Assembly: GCA_903858385.1 (NCBI GenBank)
Contig: CAIOIN010000102.1
Location: 1 to 12,195, forward strand
Length of the DNA: 12,195 nucleotides
From: an uncultured Microcaldota archaeon
Lineage (GTDB): Archaea > Micrarchaeota > Micrarchaeia > Micrarchaeales > Micrarchaeaceae
Reading direction: 5' to 3'
Below the pieces are notes generated by a model. That model did not search any database and was not told where the DNA came from. It worked only from the letters and a program-made list of their open reading frames with translations. Positions 1 to 7,232 of the stretch are shown here, piece after piece. The first letter of the stretch is position 1. Each line of letters starts with the position of its first letter. Both the position numbers and the translations under genes were made by a program.

Positions 1-65
1 ACTGATTTGCGCATGAAAACTTTGATGGCAGTTCATGCAATATCCAATGACTGTACGGCCTTGGA

Positions 66-908
66 TTATCTCAGCCAATCCATATGTGTGTCCGGATTAT
101 CCACGTAAGCGGATATTCTTTTCGTAAGTTCCTGAAGCGTCTTTATCTCGTGGTTCAGCGCCGCCTTGTGGTCGTAGCCGAAGCGGATCGCGTCGGAGAG
201 CGCGAATATCCTGCCGTAATAGCCGATCTTGTAGTCGACCGGCATGTTGCCTGGATTCGCTTCGTTGTTCGCAACTGCCGATTTGCAGAACGCACCATAG
301 AGTGCGCCGGGCCATTCCCCTTCCAGCAGGCTCTTGGCATCCAGGATGTCGTTCCTGAGCAGCGTCTTTGACAGATTGTCAGCAACATCGGACACTATGC
401 TCGATGACCGCATCGTGTAGAGGCGGAGCGCGTACATGGTGTTGCCGTAGCCGAATTTTGAAGAAGGGCTTCCGGATCCGCACAGCACGGTGAACTGGTG
501 CGCCGGTGCCTCTTCGAGGCCCTTTATGATGAGCAGTGCAGGAAGATTGTCGATGACCCGTGTCGAATTCTTGAACCCGATGCCCATCTTTTCCTTGAAA
601 GAGACCGAGTAAACGTCGTCTATCTTTGCGTCTATCCCGCACTGGAACAGCACGGAGTGCGCCACCTCGTGCGCCAATATCTTCTTGAGGGAAGCGGGGT
701 TATCGATCAGTTTCTCGTCCAGCATTATCAGGCTTGGAGAAATGAGCAAAGCGTCGGCGCCGCCGCAATTTCCGAACTCGATGGATGGCATTTTCGGAGC
801 TCTTATGCCGGTCGCATCAGCAAATTTGGTGACTAATTCTGCCACGAAGGAACGGACATCCATTTCGGCAATCTTGCCCGATGAATTGGTAGTTAACACG
901 ACAACCAT
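66..908 (-). CDS. Putative HExxH zinc metallopeptidase (gluzincin-like), paralogue 1
   Basis: A 280-residue protein with HEVAH at residues 80-84, the zinc-binding and catalytic HExxH of zincin peptidases. A candidate third ligand is Glu133 in the block GLEEAPA, 49 residues after the second His, which would make it gluzincin-like. The neighbouring minus-strand protein has the same arrangement (HETVH then GFYEAAA), and both share a C-terminal GY...YD...L helix-like block (here about 228-251), so the two look like diverged paralogues. No signal peptide or membrane segment is visible, so it probably acts in the cytoplasm. The ATG at 908 is the only sensible start; a TATA box lies about 45 bp upstream. 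Substrate is unknown. I do not recognise a named family; the zincin call rests on the motif and the paralogue. Confidence 0.72.
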   Translation of the reverse strand: MVVVLTTNSSGKIAEMDVRSFVAELVTKFADATGIRAPKMPSIEFGNCGGADALLISPSLIMLDEKLIDNPASLKKILAHEVAHSVLFQCGIDAKIDDVYSVSFKEKMGIGFKNSTRVIDNLPALLIIKGLEEAPAHQFTVLCGSGSPSSKFGYGNTMYALRLYTMRSSSIVSDVADNLSKTLLRNDILDAKSLLEGEWPGALYGAFCKSAVANNEANPGNMPVDYKIGYYGRIFALSDAIRFGYDHKAALNHEIKTLQELTKRISAYVDNPDTHMDWLR

Positions 909-949
909 CCATGCTGCGCCATCAGTATTGATACTGCTGTCTCGGGTAA

Positions 950-957
950 TATTTATA
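950..957 (-). promoter_or_regulatory. TATA box for the zincin paralogue 1 gene
   Basis: The minus strand reads TATAAATA here. Counting about 27 bp from the box centre puts the transcription start near 926, giving a leader of roughly 18 nt before the ATG at 908. Confidence 0.6.
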
Positions 958-1005
958 CTTTGCTCCGAGCGCTTTCGCTGCTATTTGGGATTGCAATCTC
1001 ATGAG

Positions 1006-1011
1006 AAAAAA
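1006..1011 (-). terminator. T6 terminator after zincin paralogue 2
   Basis: The minus strand has six T residues starting 12 nt after the TGA stop at 1023-1025. Archaeal polymerase terminates at such T-runs. A 10-bp palindrome (TCTCATGAGA) overlaps its end at 997-1006. Together with the TATA box at 950-957 this suggests the two minus-strand genes are separate transcription units. Confidence 0.5.
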
Positions 1012-1022
1012 TGATCGGCTCG

Positions 1023-1985
1023 TCAGCTTTGCGGCGTGTTGGGCGCGATGTTCTCGAGGATGTCGTTTATCTTTTCGTTTCTGATCTTCCCTACCATCTC
1101 AAGCACATGGTCGGGGCTATCCATCAGGAGCATTTCCAGGGTTTTGCCCACGTCGTAATCATTCATTGCGAAAATCGACATTGCGATGCCGATGCCCAGG
1201 CGGTATCCGGCCATCTGCATGCGTTCGGATCCCATTTTTGCTAGCATCTCGTCGTCGAAGGAAAGGACATTGCCTGCAAGCGATTTCAGAGAACGGTCCT
1301 GCGCATTCGACATCAGGTGCGGCAGGTCACTCGAGTACATCGAGTACAGGAACCGCCTGTTCTCGACTTTTGTGCTTGCATCGTAGATCATGCCCCTCAG
1401 TATCCGGCCCTTGTCATAATCGGTTTTTCCGTTGCCATCGGTCTCGCTGCCCAACGTCGCAGTGTAGAAGATTGCCGCAGCCTCGTAGAATCCGGACCAG
1501 AGGACCTTCTTGACCGTCGGGGATTCGTCCGCGTGCTGGCGGTATATCCAATCGTACACTCTTGAATAGGAATGAAATTCGTCTTGCAGCCAGTGCACCG
1601 TCTCGTGCTTTGTCACCTTCTCCAGATTGGAGCCGTCGGAGATGTTCAGGACATTCGTGCCGGAGATGTAGTATCCTTCCGCCATCATGCCGTTGATGCG
1701 CCTCTCGGTCTCCCTTATCCTTATCTTGAGAGTCCCAACTTCGGGCTCGGGTTGATTGATAAGTTTGCACACTGCCGCTGTCGCCTCTTTGGCATAAGAT
1801 TCTGCGTGCGCCTTTGCCTCTAGCCTCTCTTGGAAATGCTCGTCGCGCGACGCAAGCCAGCTCTTCACCGCGGAAAGCGCGTTGTGCTTGTTGCCAGAGA
1901 CTGCTCTCGCAGTCTCCTGCACAGCTGCGCCTGCATTGGACGCATGGGTTGATCCACCTGTGCTTTGCTTACTCTCCGTCGCCAT
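1023..1985 (-). CDS. Putative HExxH zinc metallopeptidase (gluzincin-like), paralogue 2
   Basis: A 320-residue protein with HETVH at residues 127-131 and a candidate third zinc ligand Glu168 in GFYEAAA, 37 residues after the second His. The core from about residue 104 to 300 parallels paralogue 1: a short strand (GYYISGTNVLNIS versus ALLISPSLIML), a helix leading into HExxH, an xxEAxA block, and a GY...YD...L block near 260-282. Residues 1-35 are rich in Ser, Ala, Gly and Thr and look disordered; residues 35-75 look helical and charged. No signal peptide or membrane segment is seen, so a cytoplasmic location is inferred. The ATG at 1985 sits 35 bp after a good TATA box. It diverges from the radical SAM gene across a gap of about 110 bp. 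Substrate and family name are unknown. Confidence 0.72.
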   Translation of the reverse strand: MATESKQSTGGSTHASNAGAAVQETARAVSGNKHNALSAVKSWLASRDEHFQERLEAKAHAESYAKEATAAVCKLINQPEPEVGTLKIRIRETERRINGMMAEGYYISGTNVLNISDGSNLEKVTKHETVHWLQDEFHSYSRVYDWIYRQHADESPTVKKVLWSGFYEAAAIFYTATLGSETDGNGKTDYDKGRILRGMIYDASTKVENRRFLYSMYSSDLPHLMSNAQDRSLKSLAGNVLSFDDEMLAKMGSERMQMAGYRLGIGIAMSIFAMNDYDVGKTLEMLLMDSPDHVLEMVGKIRNEKINDILENIAPNTPQS

Positions 1986-2016
1986 CTAATCGTCAATGAT
2001 ATCATGGGCCTAGAGA

Positions 2017-2024
2017 TATTTATA
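2017..2024 (-). promoter_or_regulatory. TATA box for zincin paralogue 2
   Basis: The minus strand reads TATAAATA. The predicted start of transcription near 1994 leaves a leader of about 9 nt before the ATG at 1985. On the plus strand the same bases read as a weaker TATTTATA element that could also serve the radical SAM gene. Confidence 0.6.
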
Positions 2025-2066
2025 CATTATTTCCATCGTCGCCGATTGACGTTTAGCAGGATATAC

Positions 2067-2074
2067 ATAAATAT
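2067..2074 (+). promoter_or_regulatory. TATA box for the radical SAM gene
   Basis: ATAAATAT on the plus strand. Its centre is 27 bp before the ATG at 2097, which predicts a leaderless mRNA starting at or next to that codon. The in-frame ATG at 2088 would lie upstream of this transcription start. Confidence 0.5.
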
Positions 2075-2096
2075 TTGGAAGAACGTGATGGATAGC

Positions 2097-3557
2097 ATGA
2101 CTGGCAATATCGTGGGATTGTCATTCCCAAGAAACGATAAAAATCTTGGCCTTGAGCCCTCGATACTGAGTGTGCTTCCCAGAGGCGACAATGTAGTGTA
2201 CTCACCAAGAAATGATAATCTAGACGACTCCAAGATTGAACGTTACCTGTGTTCCGTTTACATCGCGGGAATGGATGAATTCCGGCAGTGGGCCGCACAA
2301 CACGACCCAAAGAAAGTGGTGGTCGGCGGGTACCATCCAACAATGTTTCCAGAAAAATTTCTCAATCTCGCGGAGAAGGTGGTGATGGGCCCATGCGACG
2401 ACATAAACGTGACCCTGTCTCAAAGCAACGTGCTCTACGAGATGGGCCATTATGACAAAAGCAAGGTGGGCAATGCAAGGTTTGCCGAGGGCAGGATACT
2501 TAGGACTTTGGAACCTAATCCGGGCATGAATCGAACATACGGCGAGATCTCCGATGCTCCGGAGAAGCCGACGGGCAGGGCGGAAGTTCTCAAGGACAGG
2601 ATACTTCCAGGTGTATTGACATTCAAGAACCCGGCAAGGATGGATCTTTACAACATAAGGAACAACCAGCAGGTCATACCGGACAAAATGCCGTACGACC
2701 TTGCGACGAGCGTGAACACATCGTTCGGCTGCTATTACAAGTGCGATTTCTGCTGCACTCCGGTGATGTTCAAAAGACTGACCAGCAAGCCCCTGGACCT
2801 GATCAGGCAGGAGGTGGACAACGTAAAGAGGGCCCTTGATGAGGCGGACAACGGGCATAAGCAGAGGTTCCTGTTCATAAGGGATGAGAATTTCACGCTG
2901 CAGAAGGATTACCGGAAGAGGCTGGAGATCATAGCCAGCACCAATGCGAAGGTATACTTATTCGCTTCTGCGAACACGCTAACCGAGGAGGTGGTGAAGG
3001 CACTGAAGGCGAACAATGTCTACATGGTCTGCCTGGGCCTCGAGGATCCGACGAAGTTCGACGATTACCCCAAGAACAAACACCTGTACGATGCAGTGTC
3101 GATACTGAAGAGATACGGGATATACACCTACCTGTCGTTCATAGTCGACCCGACAAAGCTGGTAGGCAAGGGCGATGGGGATATGACTGGCGCCGAAAAG
3201 GGAAAGGAGTTCTACGAGCTGCTGTCAAAGCATTTCAACGCTCTGCAGCCGGAGATGGTGTGCGGCAACTTCCTCATGCCGTTCCCAGGCACAAGGATCT
3301 GGGACGATTATTATTGGATGGTGAGCGAAGACGATTTCAAGCATTACGACAGCAAGACCCCGTTCCTCGTGAAGAACGAGCTCGTCGCAACGAAGATGAA
3401 GTATTTCATGTTCAAGGCCCAGCAGGACTATTTCATGTCCGAGCTCTACAACAATAAGGTGAGGCACTTTGAGGTCGGGGACACCCTCCATCTGAGATTC
3501 GTAGAACTGGAGGAGCAGATGAATAGCGCACTGAAGCTGATGGATCTGAGGCCGTAG
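2097..3557 (+). CDS. Radical SAM protein with B12-binding-like N-terminus
   Basis: About 486 residues. The CYYKCDFC motif (CxxxCxxC, Cys212, Cys216, Cys219) binds the 4Fe-4S cluster that cleaves S-adenosylmethionine. Later radical SAM core signals are RDENFTL (a DxNF-type strand) and LGLEDP (matching the usual GIE/GLE strand). The N-terminal 120 residues, with VVVGGYHPTMFPE and then a VVMGPCDD turn, resemble the cobalamin-binding domain of B12-dependent radical SAM proteins, but I see no DxHxxG cobalamin-ligand motif, so cobalamin binding is uncertain. Substrate is unknown. The start at 2097 follows from the TATA spacing; 2088 (three residues longer) is the alternative, and the frame is open back to 1965. 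It is a monocistronic unit between the divergent zincin gene and the polymerase operon. Confidence 0.85.
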   Translation: MTGNIVGLSFPRNDKNLGLEPSILSVLPRGDNVVYSPRNDNLDDSKIERYLCSVYIAGMDEFRQWAAQHDPKKVVVGGYHPTMFPEKFLNLAEKVVMGPCDDINVTLSQSNVLYEMGHYDKSKVGNARFAEGRILRTLEPNPGMNRTYGEISDAPEKPTGRAEVLKDRILPGVLTFKNPARMDLYNIRNNQQVIPDKMPYDLATSVNTSFGCYYKCDFCCTPVMFKRLTSKPLDLIRQEVDNVKRALDEADNGHKQRFLFIRDENFTLQKDYRKRLEIIASTNAKVYLFASANTLTEEVVKALKANNVYMVCLGLEDPTKFDDYPKNKHLYDAVSILKRYGIYTYLSFIVDPTKLVGKGDGDMTGAEKGKEFYELLSKHFNALQPEMVCGNFLMPFPGTRIWDDYYWMVSEDDFKHYDSKTPFLVKNELVATKMKYFMFKAQQDYFMSELYNNKVRHFEVGDTLHLRFVELEEQMNSALKLMDLRP

Positions 3558-3620
3558 TCCGTGCCTCTCGTCGTAAGCGGCATGGCACATGTATTTCCAT
3601 AAATCCGGAATAGGATAAGG

Positions 3621-3628
3621 TATTTAAG
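3621..3628 (+). promoter_or_regulatory. Probable TATA box of the RNA polymerase operon
   Basis: TATTTAAG lies in the gap before rpoH. The predicted transcription start is near 3651, giving a leader of about 44 nt with a ribosome-binding site, unlike the nearly leaderless genes elsewhere in this window. Confidence 0.45.
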
Positions 3629-3674
3629 CCTTGATGTTACAACTATGTTAGTCCTTCTTGGTTAGAAGTACTGC

Positions 3675-3685
3675 TTTTTGTTTTT
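3675..3685 (+). promoter_or_regulatory. Double T5 tract in the rpoH leader
   Basis: Two runs of five T separated by one G lie inside the predicted 5' leader, directly before the GGTGA ribosome-binding site. T-rich tracts are the intrinsic termination signal of archaeal RNA polymerase, so this could act as a leaky terminator in front of the polymerase genes. The sequence is seen; the function is inferred. Confidence 0.3.
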
Positions 3686-3690
3686 GGTGA
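3686..3690 (+). promoter_or_regulatory. Ribosome-binding site deciding the TTG start of rpoH
   Basis: GGTGA matches the archaeal Shine-Dalgarno core and lies 4 nt before TTG at 3695. There is no in-frame ATG or GTG back to the TGA stop at 3632, so this site supports the TTG start. Confidence 0.6.
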
Positions 3691-3694
3691 GCTA

Positions 3695-3922
3695 TTGGTC
3701 CCCCCGCTTGAGCTCATACCGGAGCATTCAATTCTTAGCGAGAGCGAGGCGAAGAAGGTCATGGCGAAGTTCAGCATACCGGCAAAGAAGTTCCCGAAGA
3801 TACTCGACACAGACCCGCAGGCAAAGCTGCTCGGCGCAAAGCCGGGGAACATGATTGCGATAAGCAGGAAGGATCCGTCAGGAGGAAAGTACACCTACTA
3901 CAGGATTGTAGTGAAGGGCTGA
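3695..3922 (+). CDS. rpoH: RNA polymerase subunit H (Rpo5)
   Basis: 75 residues, the usual size for this small subunit, which is the archaeal equivalent of the C-terminal domain of eukaryotic Rpb5. It sits on the lower jaw of RNA polymerase. The family pattern is clear from end to end: an LIPEH start, a helix with SESEAKKVMAKF, then FPKILDTDPQAKLLGAKPG and a closing YYRIVV strand. Translation starts at TTG, supported by a GGTGA ribosome-binding site and the absence of any in-frame ATG. It is the first gene of the polymerase operon, 7 nt before rpoB'', as in most archaea. Confidence 0.95.
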   Translation: MVPPLELIPEHSILSESEAKKVMAKFSIPAKKFPKILDTDPQAKLLGAKPGNMIAISRKDPSGGKYTYYRIVVKG

Positions 3923-3929
3923 TTAACAC

Positions 3930-5393
3930 ATGGAAAACGATCACTTGGTATTGGAATCTTACCTGACTTCCAACTCTATCGTGCAGCAGCAGGTGGAGAG
4001 CTACAACCGATTCATACGGATGGGGATAAACAAGGTCCTCGAGAGCAACAACCTCGTAGAGCCGGAAGTCACTAATTTTGCGATAAAGTTCACAGGCATA
4101 AGGCTGGAGAAGCCGATGATAATCGAATCGGACAGCTCCACCAAGAAGGTCATGCCGAACGAGGCGATAGCGAGGAATCTCACTTATGCTGCGCCGATGT
4201 ACATAACCTACGTGCCGGTAGTGAGCGGCATAGAGAAAAAAGACGCGGCAGGCGAAGCGTTCATAGGCGAGATGCCGGTCATGATAAAGAGCGACCTGTG
4301 CTACACGAAGAACATGACAAGGGATCAGCTCATAGGAGAGGGCGAGGATCCGGATGACCCAGGCGGATATTTCATAATAAAGGGCACCGAGCGTGTGCTC
4401 GTCGGCATAGAGGATTTGGCGCCGAACAGGATAATGACGACTAAAGAGAAGAGCGGCATAGTCAGCAAGGTCTTCTCTACCGTCGTCAATTTCAGGGCGA
4501 GGTGCAGCGTAACCCGCGACGAATACGGCATATACACTGTGCTCTTCCCGACAGTATCGAAGGGCATGGACCTCATACTCATACTGAAGGCTCTGGGCAT
4601 GCAGACGAAGGACCTGACATCAGAGCTGCTGGAGGTTAGGAACGACCTGCTCCTCAACACGGACCTCAGCGTCGCCAAGGACATATCGCAAAAAGAGGCG
4701 ATAATGGAATTGGGAAGGATGGCAGCGCCCAGCCAGACAAAGGAGTACCAGGAGAAGAGGGCAGAGGTTCAATTGGACACTTACATACTCCCGCACCTGG
4801 GATCGAAGCCCGCAGACCGAGTAGAGAAGGGCAGGTATCTCTTGCACATGGCGGAAAGATGCTCATTGGTCGCGTTCAAGCACGTCAAGCAGGACGACAA
4901 GGACCACTATGCGAACAAGCGCATAAAGCTTGCCGGAGACCTGATGGAAGAGCTGTTCAACAACGCGATGAAGTTCTTCATAAAGGACATAAAGTACCAC
5001 ATCGAAAGGACCACTGCAAGGGGCAGGAAGCTCACGGTGAGGACGAACATCAACCCGGACACTCTGACGGAGAAGATATTGTATTCAATGGGAACCGGAT
5101 CGTGGCCAGCCGGCCAGACCGGAGTCTCCCAAGTCCTTGAGAGGACGAACCTCATCAGCTCTCTTGCTCATTTGAGGAGGGTGAAGTCACCGCTGTCGAA
5201 GAAGCACCCGCACTTCAAGGCGAGAGACGTTCATGGCACTTATCTGGGGAAGATCTGCGCAAGCGAGACCCCTGAAGGAACGGACGTCGGCCTTACCAAG
5301 TATCTTGCGCTGATGGCGAAGATAACGGTAGGCGCGGAGACGAAGCAGCTCGAGGAGAAATTGAAGGAGCTGAAGATGGTGGAAGAGGCATAA
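3930..5393 (+). CDS. rpoB2: RNA polymerase subunit B'' (N-terminal half of Rpo2)
   Basis: 487 residues, normal for the split N-terminal half of the second-largest subunit (Rpb2/beta equivalent), carrying protrusion, lobe and part of the fork. Family blocks visible in order are RNLTYAAPMYI, IGEMPVMIKSDLC, DPGGYFIIKGTERVLVG, then near the C-terminus TGVSQVLERTN, SSLAHLRRVKSPLS and ICASETPEG. The stretch after ETPEG reads TDVGL, and the upstream archaeal HPTQWGR reads HGTYLGK; this region varies between polymerases (Rpb2 has HNTHWG and GQACGL), so I treat it as moderate divergence. The ATG start is 7 nt after the rpoH stop and lacks a strong ribosome-binding site. The next gene starts 2 nt after its stop, so the two halves of B are probably translated together. 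Confidence 0.96.
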   Translation: MENDHLVLESYLTSNSIVQQQVESYNRFIRMGINKVLESNNLVEPEVTNFAIKFTGIRLEKPMIIESDSSTKKVMPNEAIARNLTYAAPMYITYVPVVSGIEKKDAAGEAFIGEMPVMIKSDLCYTKNMTRDQLIGEGEDPDDPGGYFIIKGTERVLVGIEDLAPNRIMTTKEKSGIVSKVFSTVVNFRARCSVTRDEYGIYTVLFPTVSKGMDLILILKALGMQTKDLTSELLEVRNDLLLNTDLSVAKDISQKEAIMELGRMAAPSQTKEYQEKRAEVQLDTYILPHLGSKPADRVEKGRYLLHMAERCSLVAFKHVKQDDKDHYANKRIKLAGDLMEELFNNAMKFFIKDIKYHIERTTARGRKLTVRTNINPDTLTEKILYSMGTGSWPAGQTGVSQVLERTNLISSLAHLRRVKSPLSKKHPHFKARDVHGTYLGKICASETPEGTDVGLTKYLALMAKITVGAETKQLEEKLKELKMVEEA

Positions 5394-5395
5394 CG

Positions 5396-7231
5396 GTGTT
5401 TGATTTGGCGGAAGAAAAAAGAGGAACAGTTTATTTGGAAGGCAAGCTCATCGGCTACGTCAAGTCAGGAAAGGCCCTGGCAGAGGAGATAAGGAAGAAC
5501 AGGCGCGCCGGCATTCTGTCGGGAGAGATAAACGTTTTGTACATAAAGAGGCTCAATGAGGTCCACATAAACGCGGACAGGGGCAGGGCAAGAAAACCTT
5601 ACATCATAGTCGAAGGCGGCAAGAGCAGGCTCACTCCTGAGCTGATAGAGAGGCTGAAGACGAAGGAGGTGGATTTCAACTACCTGATAAGGCACGGGGT
5701 CATAGAATATCTCGATGCTGATGAGGAGGAGAACGCCTACGCAGCCCTGAATGAGAACGAGATAACCAACAAGACAACGCATCTTGAGATAGACCCGGCT
5801 TCGATGCTCGGCCTCACCATGAACATAAGCGTCTTCCCGGAGTACAACTCTATCGGAAGGCACCCGGTCACGAGCAACTTCCTGAAGCAGAGCCAGGGGC
5901 TTTATTCTGTCAACTTCAACAGAAGGTACGACCCCCGCTCATTCATACTTTACTACCCGCAGATGCCGATAGTCAACAGCCTCGCGTACAGGGCATTGAA
6001 CATGAAGATGCATCCGACCGGGCAGAACCTCATCGTCGCCACTAGCACTTATTACGGATACAACATGAAGGACGCCATAATCCTCAACAAGGCCGCAGTA
6101 GACAGAGGCCTCGGAAGGAGCGTCTTCTACAGGTCGTACACCGATGAAGAGCGGAGATATCCGGGAAGCCAGCAGGACCACTTCAGGATACCGAGCCCGA
6201 CGACGGACGGCTATCTGGGAGAGCATGCATACGCGAAGCTCAGCGAAGACGGCATAGTCGAGGGCGAGATGGACCTCAAGGAGGCTGATGTCATAGTCGG
6301 AAAGGTCTCTCCGCCGAGATTCCTGGAGGAGCAGACCGGCTTCGGAGTGGGAGAGGAGAAGAACAGGGACAACTCCGTGACGGTCAGGGGCGGAGAAGAG
6401 GGAGTCGTGGACAGCGTCATGCTCAGCGAGACGACTGGAGCGACGAGAATAGCAAAAATCAGGACACGATCAATAAAGATACCCGAAGTCGGCGACAAGT
6501 TCGCAAGCAGGCACGGGCAGAAGGGAGTCATAGCGCTTATAGTGGATCAGAACGACATGCCGTTCACAAAGGACGGCATAGTCCCGGATCTGCTGCTGAA
6601 CCCGCACAGCCTTCCGAGCAGAATGACGTTCGGCCACATGCTCGAGACCTTGGGAGCGAAGGCCGGATCGCTCAAGGCAACGCAGTTCGACGGCACGCCG
6701 TTCGGGACGCACGGGAAGGATTGCGTCGACAAGTACGGAAAGATCCTTGAGGAGTACGGCTTCGACAAGTTCGGCAACGAGACGATGTACGACGGAAGGA
6801 CAGGAAGGAAGTTCGATGCCCAGGTCTTCACGGGCGTAATCTATTATCAAAGATTGTGGCACATGGTCAGCCTCAAGCTCCAGGTAAGAAGCAGAGGGCC
6901 TGTGCAGATACTCACAAGGCAGCCGACCGAAGGAAGGCCGAGAAGGGGAGGCCTCAAGTTCGGAGAAATGGAACGTGATGCACTGGTCGGCCATGGCGCA
7001 AGTCTCTTGCTCAAGGAGCGTATGCTTGACCAGAGCGACAAGGCAGAGATCTGGGTCTGCAACGACTGCGGAGACGTCGGCTATTATGATTACATCAAGA
7101 ACACGCCGGTCTGCCAGACCTGCGGCGGCAAGAGCCTCGAGATGGTGGAGATAAGCTACGCCTTCAAATTGCTGCTCGACGAAGTGAAGTCGTTGCACAT
7201 ACTGCCGAGGATAAAGATGAAGAGTGAATAG
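5396..7231 (+). CDS. rpoB1: RNA polymerase subunit B' (C-terminal half of Rpo2)
   Basis: 611 residues from a GTG start. It supplies the hybrid-binding, wall, anchor and clamp parts of the second-largest subunit. Conserved blocks are present: LDADEEENAY, GDKFASRHGQKG (active-site Lys368 and Lys376), RSRGPVQILTRQPTEGR, GGLKFGEMERD, a C-terminal zinc site (Cys555, Cys558, Cys573, Cys576) and the closing YAFKLLLDE. Two parts depart from the family. The near-invariant NMEDAI is NMKDAI (Lys225-Asp226), reversing the charge of the acidic residue next to the catalytic metal. The NQSPRNxYQxAMGKQ block reads NSIGRHPVTSNFLKQ (151-165). The codons around both are clean, so no local frameshift explains them. 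The gene starts 2 nt after the rpoB'' stop and nearly abuts rpoA'. Confidence 0.96.
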   Translation: MFDLAEEKRGTVYLEGKLIGYVKSGKALAEEIRKNRRAGILSGEINVLYIKRLNEVHINADRGRARKPYIIVEGGKSRLTPELIERLKTKEVDFNYLIRHGVIEYLDADEEENAYAALNENEITNKTTHLEIDPASMLGLTMNISVFPEYNSIGRHPVTSNFLKQSQGLYSVNFNRRYDPRSFILYYPQMPIVNSLAYRALNMKMHPTGQNLIVATSTYYGYNMKDAIILNKAAVDRGLGRSVFYRSYTDEERRYPGSQQDHFRIPSPTTDGYLGEHAYAKLSEDGIVEGEMDLKEADVIVGKVSPPRFLEEQTGFGVGEEKNRDNSVTVRGGEEGVVDSVMLSETTGATRIAKIRTRSIKIPEVGDKFASRHGQKGVIALIVDQNDMPFTKDGIVPDLLLNPHSLPSRMTFGHMLETLGAKAGSLKATQFDGTPFGTHGKDCVDKYGKILEEYGFDKFGNETMYDGRTGRKFDAQVFTGVIYYQRLWHMVSLKLQVRSRGPVQILTRQPTEGRPRRGGLKFGEMERDALVGHGASLLLKERMLDQSDKAEIWVCNDCGDVGYYDYIKNTPVCQTCGGKSLEMVEISYAFKLLLDEVKSLHILPRIKMKSE

Positions 7232-7232
7232 A

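Noticed and set aside
1..65. Possible coding at the left edge
   Set aside because: Too short to judge; no start, promoter or motif is seen.
3645..3665. A six-codon upstream reading frame before rpoH
   Set aside because: Its ATG lies upstream of the transcription start predicted from the TATA box, so it is probably not on the mRNA.
5220..5300. HGTYLGK and ETPEGTD in B'' as active-site oddities
   Set aside because: Eukaryotic Rpb2 also varies at these positions (HNTHWG, ETPEGQACGL), so this is not clearly unusual.
6470..7198. A 242-codon open frame antisense to rpoB'
   Set aside because: Same reasoning: it lies wholly opposite conserved B' sequence, with no motif or promoter of its own.
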